Of a stretch of DNA of 64,000 bases, positions 17,665-26,117 are shown piece after piece. The stretch's first letter is position 1, and each line of letters starts with the position of its first letter. Both the position numbers and the translations under genes were made by a program. The notes under the pieces are model-generated. The model worked only from the letters and a program-made list of their open reading frames with translations, was not told the DNA's origin and searched no databases. Source of the DNA: Kitasatospora kifunensis (GTDB taxonomy: Bacteria; Actinomycetota; Actinomycetes; Streptomycetales; Streptomycetaceae); the NCBI RefSeq assembly GCF_014203855.1, contig NZ_JACHJV010000001.1, positions 5,766,001 through 5,830,000 of the forward strand, read 5' to 3'.

Positions 17665-18654
17665 GTGCTGCTGGACAGCTACCGACGGCAGGCCGTTGAC
17701 CTGCGGGTCTCGCTCACCGACCGCTGCAACCTGCGCTGCACCTACTGCATGCCCGAGGAGGGCCTGCAGTGGCTCGGCAAGTCCGAGCTGCTGACCGACG
17801 AGGAGATCGTCCGCCTGGTCTCGCTCGCGGTGCGCGAGCTCGGGGTGCGCGAGGTGCGGTTCACCGGTGGCGAGCCACTGCTGCGACCCGGGCTGGTCGG
17901 CATCGTCGCGGCCTGCGCCGCGTTGGCGCCGCGTCCCGAACTCTCGCTCACCAGCAACGGCATCGGACTGGCCCGCACCGCGCGGGCGCTGCGGGCGGCG
18001 GGCCTGGACCGGGTCAACGTCTCGCTGGACACCCTGGACCCGCAGACCTTCCACACCCTGACCCGGCGCCACCGGCACCAGGACGTGCTCGAGGGCCTGG
18101 CCGCCGCCGAGGCCGCCGGGCTGACCCCGGTCAAGCTCAACGCGGTGCTGATGCGCGGTGTCAACGACCACGAGGCGCCCGAGCTGCTGGCCTGGTGCCT
18201 GGAACGCGGCTACCAGCTGCGGTTCATCGAGCAGATGCCGCTGGACGCCCAGCACGGCTGGGACCGGTCCCAGATGGTCACCGCCGAGGAGATCCTCGAA
18301 CTGCTCGCCGCCCGCTTCACCCTCACCCCCGAGCCCACCGCGGCGCGCGGGGCCGCCCCGGCCGAGCGCTGGCTGGTGGACGGCGGGCCCGGGACGGTCG
18401 GGGTGATCGCCTCGGTCACCCGGCCGTTCTGCCGGGCCTGCGACCGCACCCGGCTGACCGCCGACGGTCAGATCCGCAACTGCCTCTTCGCCACCGGTGA
18501 GACCGATCTGCGCACCGCCCTACGGGCCGGCGCTTCGGACGCCGAGCTGGGCGAGCTGTGGCGGGTGGCGATGTGGGGGAAGAAGGCGGGCGCGGGGATA
18601 GACGACCCGCAGTTCCTCCAGCCGGACCGGCCGATGTCGGCGATCGGGGGCTGA
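17665..18654 (+). CDS. moaA: GTP 3',8-cyclase MoaA (molybdenum cofactor synthesis)
   Basis: 329 residues from GTG at 17665, giving the usual N-terminus L-L-D-S-Y before DLRVSLTDRCNLRCTYCMP; GTG at 17656 is the alternative. The radical SAM cluster motif CNLRCTYC (C-x3-C-x2-C) is intact, followed by FTGGEPLLR. The C-terminal second cluster is CRACDRTRLTADGQIRNC, and the protein ends in the conserved Gly-Gly pair needed for catalysis. It converts GTP to 3',8-cH2GTP, the first step to molybdopterin, in the cytosol. No other moa gene is adjacent. Confidence 0.95.
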   Translation: MLLDSYRRQAVDLRVSLTDRCNLRCTYCMPEEGLQWLGKSELLTDEEIVRLVSLAVRELGVREVRFTGGEPLLRPGLVGIVAACAALAPRPELSLTSNGIGLARTARALRAAGLDRVNVSLDTLDPQTFHTLTRRHRHQDVLEGLAAAEAAGLTPVKLNAVLMRGVNDHEAPELLAWCLERGYQLRFIEQMPLDAQHGWDRSQMVTAEEILELLAARFTLTPEPTAARGAAPAERWLVDGGPGTVGVIASVTRPFCRACDRTRLTADGQIRNCLFATGETDLRTALRAGASDAELGELWRVAMWGKKAGAGIDDPQFLQPDRPMSAIGG

Positions 18655-18666
18655 CCGCGGGCCGGC

Positions 18667-18726
18667 GGGGCCTGGTCGGACTGCCGGGGCCTGGTTGGGC
18701 CTGCCGGGGCCTGCCGGGGCCTGGGG
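18667..18726 (+). repeat. GGGGCCTGCC-type tandem repeat after moaA
   Basis: Four copies of a GGGGCCTG core, spaced 20, 20 and 10 bases apart, start 13 bases after the moaA stop. The array lies between two convergent genes, so it may also act in transcription end. Confidence 0.75.
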
Positions 18727-18742
18727 AGGAACTGGCGGGCAG

Positions 18743-19018
18743 TCAGGAACCTTCGGTGGGCCGCTCGTCGGGTGCCGGGGGCTCGGTCCAGTCGGCCAGC
18801 GCCACCACCTCGCGCAGGAAGCCGCGCACGCCCAGGAACTGGGACAGGTGCTCGCGATGCTCGGCGCAGGCCAGCCAGGTCTTGCGGCGATCCGGGGTGT
18901 GCAGCTTGGGGTTGTTCCACACCAGCACCCAGACGGCGGCCGCCGTACAGCCCTTGGCCGAGCAGGTGGGGGGACCGGGCGGGCCGCCGGCCGCGGCGCC
19001 GAAGAAATCGATGCTCAT
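18743..19018 (-). CDS. Small Cys/His-containing protein, function unknown
   Basis: 91 residues. Residues 17-60 contain CSAKGC, then VWVLVWNNPKLHTPDRRKTW and LACAEHREHL, giving a C-x4-C ... C-x2-H-x2-H arrangement that could hold a zinc ion. Proteins like this are conserved in streptomycetes beside moaA and have sometimes been labelled as acetone carboxylase, a name the sequence does not justify (those enzymes have large, unrelated subunits). It faces moaA convergently. Confidence 0.7.
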   Translation of the reverse strand: MSIDFFGAAAGGPPGPPTCSAKGCTAAAVWVLVWNNPKLHTPDRRKTWLACAEHREHLSQFLGVRGFLREVVALADWTEPPAPDERPTEGS

Positions 19019-19358
19019 GATCGAAGTTTCTCACCCGCCGCCCCTGAGCAGGATCGCACTGTGCTTGAAGAGGACATGGCGACGCCGGGCAGCCACGGGG
19101 GGAGCCGCCCGGCGTCGGTCCGTCGCCCCGACGGGGGATGCGGAGCGCGTACGCAGTATGTCACGGAAAGGTGGGTGCTTGGCTAGGGCTTCCAAGATTT
19201 ATTTGAGGTTCCCCTGAGCTTTAGGGGCCTTATAGGGCAACAGAGTTGGACAAATCGGGCACAGCTGATATGAAGCCTCAGCTGTGACGTCGACGTGCCC
19301 GTATACGGAGAGTCAGCATGCGGTCTGTGCTCGGCGGGTCCGCTCAGGGGCGGTCCGC
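19019..19358. other. 340-base non-coding region with hairpins and an orphan promoter
   Basis: GACGCCGGGC (19081-19090) and GCCCGGCGTC (19107-19116) form a perfect 10-base-pair hairpin, a likely terminator. The stretch 19185-19260 is clearly less GC-rich than its surroundings. CACAGCTG (19260-19267) and CAGCTGTG (19279-19286) form a second perfect inverted repeat over a promoter on the plus strand (listed separately). No recognisable protein is encoded. The region could specify a small RNA or a transcript antisense to the DUF3099 gene. Confidence 0.45.
19246..19274 (+). promoter_or_regulatory. Good sigma70-type promoter pointing away from both flanking genes' sense strands
   Basis: TTGGAC and TATGAA are separated by exactly 17 bases. 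Transcription would start near 19281, inside the right arm of the inverted repeat, and run antisense through the DUF3099 gene. A frame opening at 19318 (ATG after GGAGAGTC) has no recognisable product. Confidence 0.5.
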
Positions 19359-19730
19359 TCAGGCCGACGGGGGGACCTCGGCGCCGGTGCCCGTGTCGGA
19401 ACCGTTCCTGCCGCCGCCACCGCTGCCGCCGGGCCCCAGCATCAGCGGCGTGGTGGCCGGCACGTCGAAGGTGCTCGGCAGGCTCGGGGCACGCTCGCGC
19501 CCGGCGTTGGCGATGACCACCGCGAAGTACGGCAGCAGCACCGCGCAGCCCAGCGCGCCGAAGGCCACGTAGCGCTGGACGTTCCAGAGCACCACGGCCA
19601 GCAGCACGCAGACGGTGCGGATCAGCATCGAGATCACATAGCGGCGCTGCCGGCCGCGGACGTCCTCCGTGAGGCTGGTCCGGGCCCCGGTGATCCGGAA
19701 GACCTGATCGTCGTCCGTGCTCCTGCCCAT
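19359..19730 (-). CDS. DUF3099 membrane protein
   Basis: 123 residues from ATG at 19730, eight bases after AAGGCGG; ATG at 19736 is an alternative. After VFRITGARTSLTEDVRGRQRRY come two membrane helices (ISMLIRTVCVLLAVVLW and FGALGCAVLLPYFAVVIA), the DUF3099 pattern, followed by a Gly/Pro-rich tail. Role unknown; it is widespread in actinomycetes. A plus-strand promoter in front of its 3' end could produce antisense RNA. Confidence 0.8.
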   Translation of the reverse strand: MGRSTDDDQVFRITGARTSLTEDVRGRQRRYVISMLIRTVCVLLAVVLWNVQRYVAFGALGCAVLLPYFAVVIANAGRERAPSLPSTFDVPATTPLMLGPGGSGGGGRNGSDTGTGAEVPPSA

Positions 19731-19922
19731 CTGCATTGCCGCCTTAGCTCCCACCCGCGCGACACCGATTCCGCCCGGTTTGGTCCACCGTACGCCTGGC
19801 GGCTCCCGGGCTGGAGAGCGGGGGAGCGAGGTGTTACCCCGCGTCGGGGCCGGTGTGGCGACTGAGGTAGGCGGGCGGGACGGTGTCGGTGAGCCAGACA
19901 CCGTCCACGCGCGGGACCCCTT

Positions 19923-21350
19923 CTAGGAGGCCTGGCTGACCGAGCTCATGTTGAAGTCCGCGACCCGCACCGGCGGCATCGCGGCGCGGCTGAACCAGTC
20001 GCTCCACTCGCGGGGCAGGCACTGCTCGGTGCGGCCCGCCTCGGTGATCCGGCCGAGCAGGTCGACCGGGGACTCGTTGAAGCGGAAGTTGTTGACCTCG
20101 CCGACCACCTGGCCGTCCTCGACCAGGTAGACCCCGTCGCGGGTGAGGCCGGTGAGCAGCAGGGTGGCCGGGTCCACCTCGCGGATGTACCAGAGGCAGG
20201 TGAGCAGCAGCCCGCGCTCGGTGCCGGCGATCAGCTCGGCCATGGTGCGCGCCGCGCTCTGGTCGGCCAGTTCGAGCACCAGGTTGTCGCCGGCCGGGCG
20301 CAGCGGCAGGCCGGTGGTGGCGGCGGTGTGCCGGGTGGTCTGCAGGCCGGTCAGCTCGCCCTTGCTGATCCACTCGGTGGCGCCCACCGGCAGCCCGTTG
20401 TCGAAGACCGAGTGGTCGTCGGTGGAGGAGTGCGCGATGACGAAAGGCGCGCTCTGCAAGCCGGGTTGGGCCGGGTCGGAGCGCAGCGTCAGCGGCAGGT
20501 CGGTGAGCCGTTCGCCCAACCGGGTGCCGCCGCCGGGGCGACTGAAGACGGTGCGGCCTTCGACGGCGTCCCGGGCGTTCAGCGCCCAGTTCAGCGAGAT
20601 CATCAGGTCGGCCAGCGCGGAGGGTGGCAGCAGCGTCTCGTAGCGCCCGGCCGGCAGCTCGATCCGGCGCTTGCCCCAGCCCAGCCGCTCGGTGAGCGAG
20701 GCCTGGAGGGCGGCCACGTCCACGTCGGTGAAGTCCTGGGTGGCGGCGCCGGCCCAGGCGGAGGCGCCGTGCGCCTTGGCGTTCAACTCCACCGTGCCGG
20801 TGGGCTGGTCGTGGCGCAGCCGCAGGCCGGTGGAGCTGCCCAGGTAGGTGGAGGTCAACTCGTGGTTGGCGAAGCCGTAGAGCGCCTGCCCGGCGGCCCT
20901 GGCCCGGGCGAAGCAGGCGCCGAGCTCGGGGGCGAAGGTGGCGAAGACATCGATCGAGGTCTCGGCCGGCGGCTCGGTGAAGTCGCGCGAGGCCGTCACG
21001 CCGTTGAAGACCTCGCCGGCCAGCAGCGGCCCGGCGTCCTCGGCCGGGCCGGCCGCCCGGGCGGCGGCCTCGGCGGCCCGGACCAGCTCTTCGAGTTCGG
21101 CGCCGGTGACCGCCTCCCGGGCGACCACGCCCGAGGCGGTGCCCTCGGCGCCGTCGACGGTGGCCACCACGGTCAGCCGTCGGCCCCGGGTGACGCCGTT
21201 GGTGGTCAGCGCGCTGCCGGGGGCCGAGTCCAGCGCGGCCCAGCGCAGGTTGGCGGAGGACTTCTCGTCGACCAGGACCACGCAGCCGTCGGCCCGGGAG
21301 AGCTCCAGGGTGCGCTCGACCAGCTCGTGGGGAGTGTGCTGGTTGCCCAT
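19923..21350 (-). CDS. TldE/PmbA-type modulator of DNA gyrase-like protease subunit
   Basis: 475 residues from ATG at 21350. It lacks the HExxxH metal motif of its partner and shows the PmbA/TldE layout: an N-terminal alpha/beta half (VERTLELSRADGCVVLVDEKSSANLRW), a central FTEPPAETSIDVF, and a C-terminal barrel with LLTCLWYIREVDPATLLLTGLTRDGVYLVEDG. TldD-TldE heterodimers degrade unfolded peptides and mature some ribosomal peptides and modified antibiotics. Its start overlaps the tldD stop (TGATG), so the two are made together. Confidence 0.88.
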   Translation of the reverse strand: MGNQHTPHELVERTLELSRADGCVVLVDEKSSANLRWAALDSAPGSALTTNGVTRGRRLTVVATVDGAEGTASGVVAREAVTGAELEELVRAAEAAARAAGPAEDAGPLLAGEVFNGVTASRDFTEPPAETSIDVFATFAPELGACFARARAAGQALYGFANHELTSTYLGSSTGLRLRHDQPTGTVELNAKAHGASAWAGAATQDFTDVDVAALQASLTERLGWGKRRIELPAGRYETLLPPSALADLMISLNWALNARDAVEGRTVFSRPGGGTRLGERLTDLPLTLRSDPAQPGLQSAPFVIAHSSTDDHSVFDNGLPVGATEWISKGELTGLQTTRHTAATTGLPLRPAGDNLVLELADQSAARTMAELIAGTERGLLLTCLWYIREVDPATLLLTGLTRDGVYLVEDGQVVGEVNNFRFNESPVDLLGRITEAGRTEQCLPREWSDWFSRAAMPPVRVADFNMSSVSQAS

Positions 21351-22936
21351 CAGTGCGCCGCCTCCTGCTGCGTGTTGAGGATGTTGACCTGCTCGAAGAG
21401 GGCGGACGGGCAGCCGTGGCTGACCGCGGCGATCTGGCCCGGCTGGGCCTTGCCGCAGTTGAAGGCGCCGGCCAGTAGGTAGGTCTGCGGCCCGCCCACC
21501 GCGCGCATCGAGCGCCAGAAGTCGGTGGTGGTCGCCTGGTAGGCGAAGTCCTTGACCTGACCGCCGAGTTGGCCGTTCTTGATGGTGTAGGCACGCTGCG
21601 CGGTGAACTGAAAATTGTACCGCTGCATGTCGATCGACCAGGAGCGGTCGCCGACCAGGTAGAGCCCGTTCTCGACACCGGCGAACAGCTCGGCGGTGTC
21701 CGGCCCGTCGGAGGCCGGCTGGAGCGAGACGTTGGCCATCCGCTGCACCGGGACGTGTGCGGGGGAGTCGGCGAAGGCGCAGCCGTTGGACCGGCCAAGG
21801 TCCTTCAACTTGGCCATCCGGCGGTCGAGTTGGTAGCCGGTCAGGACGCCGTCGGTGATCAGGTCCCAGGACTGGGTGGCCACCCCCTCGTCGTCGTAGC
21901 CGATGGTGGCCAGGCCGTGCTCGGCGGTTCGGTCGCCGGTGACGTGCATCAGCTCCGAGCCGTAGCGCAGCGTGCCGAGCTGGTCGAAGGTGGCGAACGA
22001 GGTGCCGGCGTAGGCGGCTTCGTAGCCGAGCGCCCGGTCCAGCTCGGTGGCGTGGCCGATCGACTCGTGGATGGTGAGCCAGAGGTTGGTGGGGTCGATC
22101 ACCAGGTCGTAGCGGCCGGCTCGGACGCTGGGGGCCTTGACCTTCTCGGCCAGGTGCTCGGGCAGCTGGGCCAGTTCGCCCTGCCAGTCCCAGCCGGTGC
22201 CGTTCAGGCTGTGTCCACCGGGGGACGACCCCCGAACCCCCGTGAGATATTCCCAGCCGCGCCCCACCGGCGGGGCCAGCGTGCGCATCGACTCGAAGGC
22301 GCCGGTGCGCTCGTCCACCGAGACGGCCTCCAGTGAGGGGTGCAGGCGGATCCGCTGCTGGGTGGTGGTGGTGCCGGCGGTGTCGGCGTAGAACTTGTTC
22401 TCCTGCACCGTCAGCAGGTCGGCGTCCACGTGCGAGACACCCTCGGCGGCCAGCAGGCGACTGCTCCACTCGGCCAGCAGGCCGGTCTTCTCGGCGTCCG
22501 GCACGTCGAAGGGGTTGATCTCGTAGGCGGAGACCCAGGTGGCGTCGGCGTGCACCGGCTCCTCGGCCAGCTCCACCACGTCCCTGGACCCGGCCGCCCG
22601 GCTGATCTGCGCCGACAGCCGGGCCACCGCGACGGCCTGCTCGGCCACCTCGGCGGCGGCCTGCGCCGTCAGGTCCACTCCGGCGGCGAAGCCCCAGGCG
22701 CCGTCCAGCACCACCCGCACCGCGTAGCCCAGACGCAGCGAGTCGGAGCTGCCGGCCGGCTTGGCGTCGCGCAGCCGCCAGGTTCCGCTGCGCACCCGCT
22801 CAAGGCGGAAATCGGCATGGCTCGCCCCGAGTTGACTGGCCCGCTCTAGCGCGGCCGCGGCCAGCTGGCGCAGCGGCAGGGCGAGGAAGAGCGGATCGAC
22901 CGGGCGGCCGGGCGGTGTGCTGGTGATCGGCGGCAT
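21350..22936 (-). CDS. TldD-type zinc metalloprotease subunit
   Basis: 528 residues from ATG at 22936, five bases after AGGGAG; a GTG at 22957 is less likely. The zinc motif HESIGHATELDRALG (HExxxH, about residue 285) is intact and NFQFTAQRAYTIKNGQLGG supports TldD. It forms the catalytic half of the TldD-TldE peptidase. An in-frame insertion of about 14 residues (VRGSSPGGHSLNG after EYLTG) corresponds to a REP-like palindrome at 22207-22246; it lies before the catalytic motif and does not break the frame. No ribosomal-peptide precursor gene is visible nearby, so a general peptidase role is likely. Confidence 0.88.
   Translation of the reverse strand: MPPITSTPPGRPVDPLFLALPLRQLAAAALERASQLGASHADFRLERVRSGTWRLRDAKPAGSSDSLRLGYAVRVVLDGAWGFAAGVDLTAQAAAEVAEQAVAVARLSAQISRAAGSRDVVELAEEPVHADATWVSAYEINPFDVPDAEKTGLLAEWSSRLLAAEGVSHVDADLLTVQENKFYADTAGTTTTQQRIRLHPSLEAVSVDERTGAFESMRTLAPPVGRGWEYLTGVRGSSPGGHSLNGTGWDWQGELAQLPEHLAEKVKAPSVRAGRYDLVIDPTNLWLTIHESIGHATELDRALGYEAAYAGTSFATFDQLGTLRYGSELMHVTGDRTAEHGLATIGYDDEGVATQSWDLITDGVLTGYQLDRRMAKLKDLGRSNGCAFADSPAHVPVQRMANVSLQPASDGPDTAELFAGVENGLYLVGDRSWSIDMQRYNFQFTAQRAYTIKNGQLGGQVKDFAYQATTTDFWRSMRAVGGPQTYLLAGAFNCGKAQPGQIAAVSHGCPSALFEQVNILNTQQEAAH
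22207..22246. repeat. REP-like palindromic element inserted in frame in tldD
   Basis: The core CGGGGG-ACGA-CCCCCG (22219-22234) is a perfect hairpin followed by AACCCCCGTGAG. On the coding strand it reads ACGGGGGTTCGGGGGTCGTC. GC hairpins of this make-up are a common dispersed repeat in streptomycete intergenic regions. Here it encodes TGVRGSSPGGHSL, a stretch I do not expect in the family. Confidence 0.6.
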
Positions 22937-23074
22937 CGGACTCCCTGGGTGTGACACGGCGATGCGGGGCCCACGGACGACAGGGGCTCCCGCATCGAAT
23001 CATGTCCTGTCACCGGGGTTTCGGCCAGGAAATATCGAGCCGCACAGCTGACGGTACGTCAGTTTCCGGGCGGC

Positions 23075-24223
23075 TCAGGCCAGCTCGGTCCACCAGGGGT
23101 CCAACTCCGGCGGGTCGGCGACCTCCACCCGCTCGCCCGGGCGCGGCACCGCGACCGGCACGCCCTGGGCCTTGGCCTCCGCCAGCAGCCGCTCGACCGG
23201 CTCGGCCCACGGGTGCAGACCCAGGTTGAAGGTGCACCAGTGCACCGGTACCAGCAGCCCGCCGCTCAGCTCCTGGTGGGCCAGCACCGCGTCCTCGGGG
23301 CTCAGGTGGATGTCCGCCCAGTAGTGGTCGTAGGCGCCGATCTGCACCAGCGCGGCGTCGAAGGGGCCGTGTGCGGCGCCGATCGCCGCGTAGCCCTCGA
23401 AGTACCCGGAGTCGCCGGTGTAGAAGACCTTGCGGCTGGGCCCGGCGATCACCCAGGAACCCCAGAGGGTGGTGTTGCGGGTCAGCGAGCGGCCGGAGAA
23501 GTGGTGCGCGGCGGTCAGCGTGACGGTCAGCTCGCCGAGGGTGCAGGTCTCGTCCCAGTCCAGTTCGATGATCCGGTGCTCCGGCACGCCCCAGCGCCGC
23601 AGGTGGCCGCCGATGCCCAGCGGCACCGCGAACGGTGCGGACTGGCTGCGCAGCAGGCGCTTGACGGTCGGCATGTCCAGGTGGTCGTAGTGGTCGTGTG
23701 AGATCAGCACGACGTCCACGGTCGGCAGGTCCTCCAGCTCCACCGGCACCGGGTGCAGCCGCTTGGGGCCCACCAGGCCCGAGGGTGAGCAGCGCTCGCT
23801 CCAGATCGGGTCGAGCAGCACCCGGGCGCCCTCGATCTCCACCAGGGCGGAGGCGTGGCCGTACCAGGTGATCGCCACCCCGGCGGCGGCCGGTAGCCCC
23901 GTCGAGGGCTGGCCGACCAGCGGGATCGGGCGGCCGGGCGCGCCCTGGGCGCGCTCGGTGAGGAACCGGCGCAGGGTGCTGGTGTTGAGCGGGGAGAAGC
24001 CCAGCGGGGTGCGGGCCAGTTCGGAAGGGGCGTTGTGGAAGGTGCCGTCCGCGAACTGGGGGGAGTTGCGGATACGGTCGTCGCGCTCGGCGTCCGGGGT
24101 CCGGCCGAAGGCGGCGGGGACCTCGCGCAGGGCCCAGGCCGCGACGCCCAGGCCTGCGGCCACGGTGGCCAGGGTGAGCAGCCGGCCCCGGTGCCCAGAG
24201 GTCCGGGGGTTTGCCTCGCTCAT
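23075..24223 (-). CDS. Membrane-anchored metallo-beta-lactamase-fold hydrolase (NAPE-PLD/UlaG-like)
   Basis: 382 residues from ATG at 24223; a frame open to 24271 would add 16 unsupported residues. A basic start and helix (GHRGRLLTLATVAAGLGVAAWAL) act as anchor or signal. The hydrolase domain begins ITWYGHASALVEIEGARVLLDPIW and has the metal motif SHDHYDHLDM (H-x-H-x-D-H, about residue 175), then TAAHHFSGR, VFYTGDSGYF and PVHWCTFNL, the remaining metal ligands. These resemble NAPE-hydrolysing phospholipase D and UlaG-like lactonases. It would cleave a phosphodiester or lactone, probably outside or at the membrane; the substrate is open. Confidence 0.82.
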   Translation of the reverse strand: MSEANPRTSGHRGRLLTLATVAAGLGVAAWALREVPAAFGRTPDAERDDRIRNSPQFADGTFHNAPSELARTPLGFSPLNTSTLRRFLTERAQGAPGRPIPLVGQPSTGLPAAAGVAITWYGHASALVEIEGARVLLDPIWSERCSPSGLVGPKRLHPVPVELEDLPTVDVVLISHDHYDHLDMPTVKRLLRSQSAPFAVPLGIGGHLRRWGVPEHRIIELDWDETCTLGELTVTLTAAHHFSGRSLTRNTTLWGSWVIAGPSRKVFYTGDSGYFEGYAAIGAAHGPFDAALVQIGAYDHYWADIHLSPEDAVLAHQELSGGLLVPVHWCTFNLGLHPWAEPVERLLAEAKAQGVPVAVPRPGERVEVADPPELDPWWTELA

Positions 24224-24518
24224 CGGGATGCCGCCCTTTTCTGGAGAGTTCTCGGCAGTCGGTCGGGGCACAGGCTACGACTGCTGGGGCCCGCACCGAC
24301 AGGGCAACGGGTACTCGGCGTTCGGCGTTCCCGACAGTACTCGCCGGTCCGTCGGACGGACGAATTGTCGGAACGTTACAGAACCGGCAGGGATCACCTG
24401 TCGAGCCCGATTCGTCGTGGTGCTGATGCGACCGATAGCGTCACACTGCGTACGTTCCCCCGCGCTGCGGGACAGGAAAGCCCCCGCTCCGCGGGTTACG
24501 AAAGGGAGAGGTGGATCG
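24224..24518. promoter_or_regulatory. Divergent promoter region between the hydrolase and fabG
   Basis: This 295-base region contains GTCCGTC-GGACGGAC near 24349-24363, an almost perfect palindrome, and a GC hairpin shortly before the fabG ribosome site. TAGCGT at about 24437 could be a -10 for fabG. No decisive promoter could be named. Confidence 0.35.
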
Positions 24519-25238
24519 TTGAGCCGCTCGGTTCTCGTCACCGGAGGTAACCGGGGCATCGGCCTCGCCATCGCCCAGGCCTTCGCCGAGGCGGGCGACA
24601 AGGTCGCCATCACCAGCCGTTCCGGCGAGGTCCCCAAGGAGCTGGCCCAGCACGGCGTCCTCGCGGTGCGCTGCGACATCAACGACACCGAGCAGGTGGA
24701 CGCGGCCTTCGCCGAGGTGGAGGCGGCCAACGGCCCCGTCGAGGTGCTGGTGGCCAACGCCGGCATCACCAAGGACATCCTGATGCTGCGGATGACCGAG
24801 GAGGACTTCACCTCGGTCGTGGACACCAACCTCACCGGCGCCTTCCGGGTGGTCAAGCGGGCCTCGGCGAAGATGCTGCGGGCGCGCAAGGGGCGCATCG
24901 TGCTGGTCTCCTCGGTGGTCGGCCTGACCGGCTCGCCGGGCCAGGCGAACTACGCGGCCTCCAAGGCGGGCCTGGTCGGCTTCGCCCGTTCGCTGGCCCG
25001 TGAGTTCGGCCCGCGCAGCATCACCGTCAACGTGGTCTCTCCCGGCTTCGTGGACACCGACATGACCGCGGCGCTCAGTGACGAGCGTCGCAAGGAGATC
25101 GTCTCGGGGGTGCCGCTGGGTCGGTACGCCGCACCCGCCGAGGTCGCCTCCACCGTGCGGTTCCTCGCCTCCGACGAGGCCGCGTACATCACCGGAGCCG
25201 TCATTCCCGTCGACGGCGGATTGGGCATGGGTCACTGA
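24519..25238 (+). CDS. fabG: 3-oxoacyl-ACP reductase FabG
   Basis: 239 residues from TTG at 24519, eight bases after GGGAGAGG; this gives the standard N-terminus SRSVLVTGGNRGIGLAIAQAF with the TGxxxGIG cofactor loop. VLVANAGITKD (NAG), the Ser of VLVSSVVG and YAASKAG supply the SDR catalytic Ser-Tyr-Lys set, and the protein ends IPVDGGLGMGH. It reduces 3-oxoacyl-ACP with NADPH in type II fatty-acid synthesis. It is separated by only four bases from fabI, the arrangement known from mycobacterial mabA-inhA. Confidence 0.93.
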   Translation: MSRSVLVTGGNRGIGLAIAQAFAEAGDKVAITSRSGEVPKELAQHGVLAVRCDINDTEQVDAAFAEVEAANGPVEVLVANAGITKDILMLRMTEEDFTSVVDTNLTGAFRVVKRASAKMLRARKGRIVLVSSVVGLTGSPGQANYAASKAGLVGFARSLAREFGPRSITVNVVSPGFVDTDMTAALSDERRKEIVSGVPLGRYAAPAEVASTVRFLASDEAAYITGAVIPVDGGLGMGH

Positions 25239-25242
25239 GGAC

Positions 25243-26016
25243 ATGAGCGGAATTCTCGACGGCAAGCGGATCTTGATCACCGGTGTGCTGATGGAGTCCT
25301 CCATCGCCTTCCACACCGCGAAGCTGGCCCAGGAGCAGGGTGCCGAGATCATCCTGACCGCCTTCCCGCGGCCCAGCCTGACCGAGCGGATCGCCAAGAA
25401 GCTGCCGCGCCCGGAGAACGTCAAGGTGCTGGAGCTGGACGTCAGCAACACCGAGCACCTGGATCGGCTGGCGGACCAGGTGCGCGAGCACCTCGGCAGC
25501 CTGGACGGCGTGGTGCACTCGATCGGCTTCGCGCCGCAGGACGCGCTGGGCGGCAACTTCCTGAACACGCCGTGGGAGTCGGTCGCCACCGCGATGCACA
25601 TCTCGGCGTACTCGCTGAAGTCGCTGACCATGGCCTGCCTGCCGCTGATGGCCGAGGGCGGCTCGGTGGTCGGCCTGACCTTCGACGCGCAGCTGGCCTG
25701 GCCGCAGTACGACTGGATGGGCCCGGCCAAGGCGGCGCTGGAGGCCACCTCCCGCTACCTGGCCCGCGACCTGGGCAAGCAGGGCGTGCGCTGCAACCTC
25801 GTCTCGGCCGGCCCGATCAAGTCGATGGCCGCCAAGTCCATCCCGGGCTTCGAGCAGCTGGCCGACACCTGGAACCACCGCTCGCCGCTGAGCTGGGACG
25901 TCTCCGACCCGGAGCCGGCCGGGCGCGGCGTGGTGGCGCTGCTGTCGGACTGGTTCCCGAAGACCACGGGCGAGATCGTCCACGTGGACGGCGGGCTGCA
26001 CGCGATCGGCGCCTGA
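25243..26016 (+). CDS. fabI: Enoyl-ACP reductase FabI/InhA (NADH)
   Basis: 257 residues, ATG at 25243. GKRILITGVLMESSIAFHTA is the FabI-type cofactor loop, DGVVHSIGFAPQDALGG the substrate-side segment, and YDWMGPAK the catalytic Tyr-x6-Lys (about Tyr156, Lys163), the InhA-class spacing. It carries out the last reduction step of fatty-acid elongation and is the target of isoniazid- and triclosan-type inhibitors in relatives. Operon partner of fabG; a very strong hairpin follows. Confidence 0.94.
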   Translation: MSGILDGKRILITGVLMESSIAFHTAKLAQEQGAEIILTAFPRPSLTERIAKKLPRPENVKVLELDVSNTEHLDRLADQVREHLGSLDGVVHSIGFAPQDALGGNFLNTPWESVATAMHISAYSLKSLTMACLPLMAEGGSVVGLTFDAQLAWPQYDWMGPAKAALEATSRYLARDLGKQGVRCNLVSAGPIKSMAAKSIPGFEQLADTWNHRSPLSWDVSDPEPAGRGVVALLSDWFPKTTGEIVHVDGGLHAIGA

Positions 26017-26037
26017 GCCTGGCTCCACGGGCCCGCT

Positions 26038-26087
26038 GAACGGGCGACGCCCCCCGGTACCTCGGTACCGGGGGGCGTCGCCCGTTC
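26038..26087 (+). terminator. Perfect 24-base-pair hairpin terminator after fabI
   Basis: GAACGGGCGACGCCCCCCGG plus TACC pairs perfectly with its complement after a 2-base loop at 26062-26063. It lies between the convergent fabI and FadR-type genes, so it may serve both. Confidence 0.85.
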
Positions 26088-26117
26088 GTGTTCCCGCCGG
26101 CACGTCAGTCCGGCACG

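Noticed and set aside
18743..19018. Acetone carboxylase subunit
   Set aside because: The 91-residue protein shows only a small Cys/His region and lacks any similarity I can see to the large acetone carboxylase subunits; the label is probably a carried-over annotation error.
19318..19572. Plus-strand 84-codon frame after the orphan promoter
   Set aside because: It has an ATG and a weak GGAG, but its sequence is the antisense of DUF3099 and shows no domain. The transcript may exist without coding.
24519..26016. FabG-FabI pair as part of a secondary-metabolite cluster
   Set aside because: No ACP, ketosynthase or other biosynthetic gene is near; order and sequence match the primary fatty-acid synthesis pair of actinobacteria.
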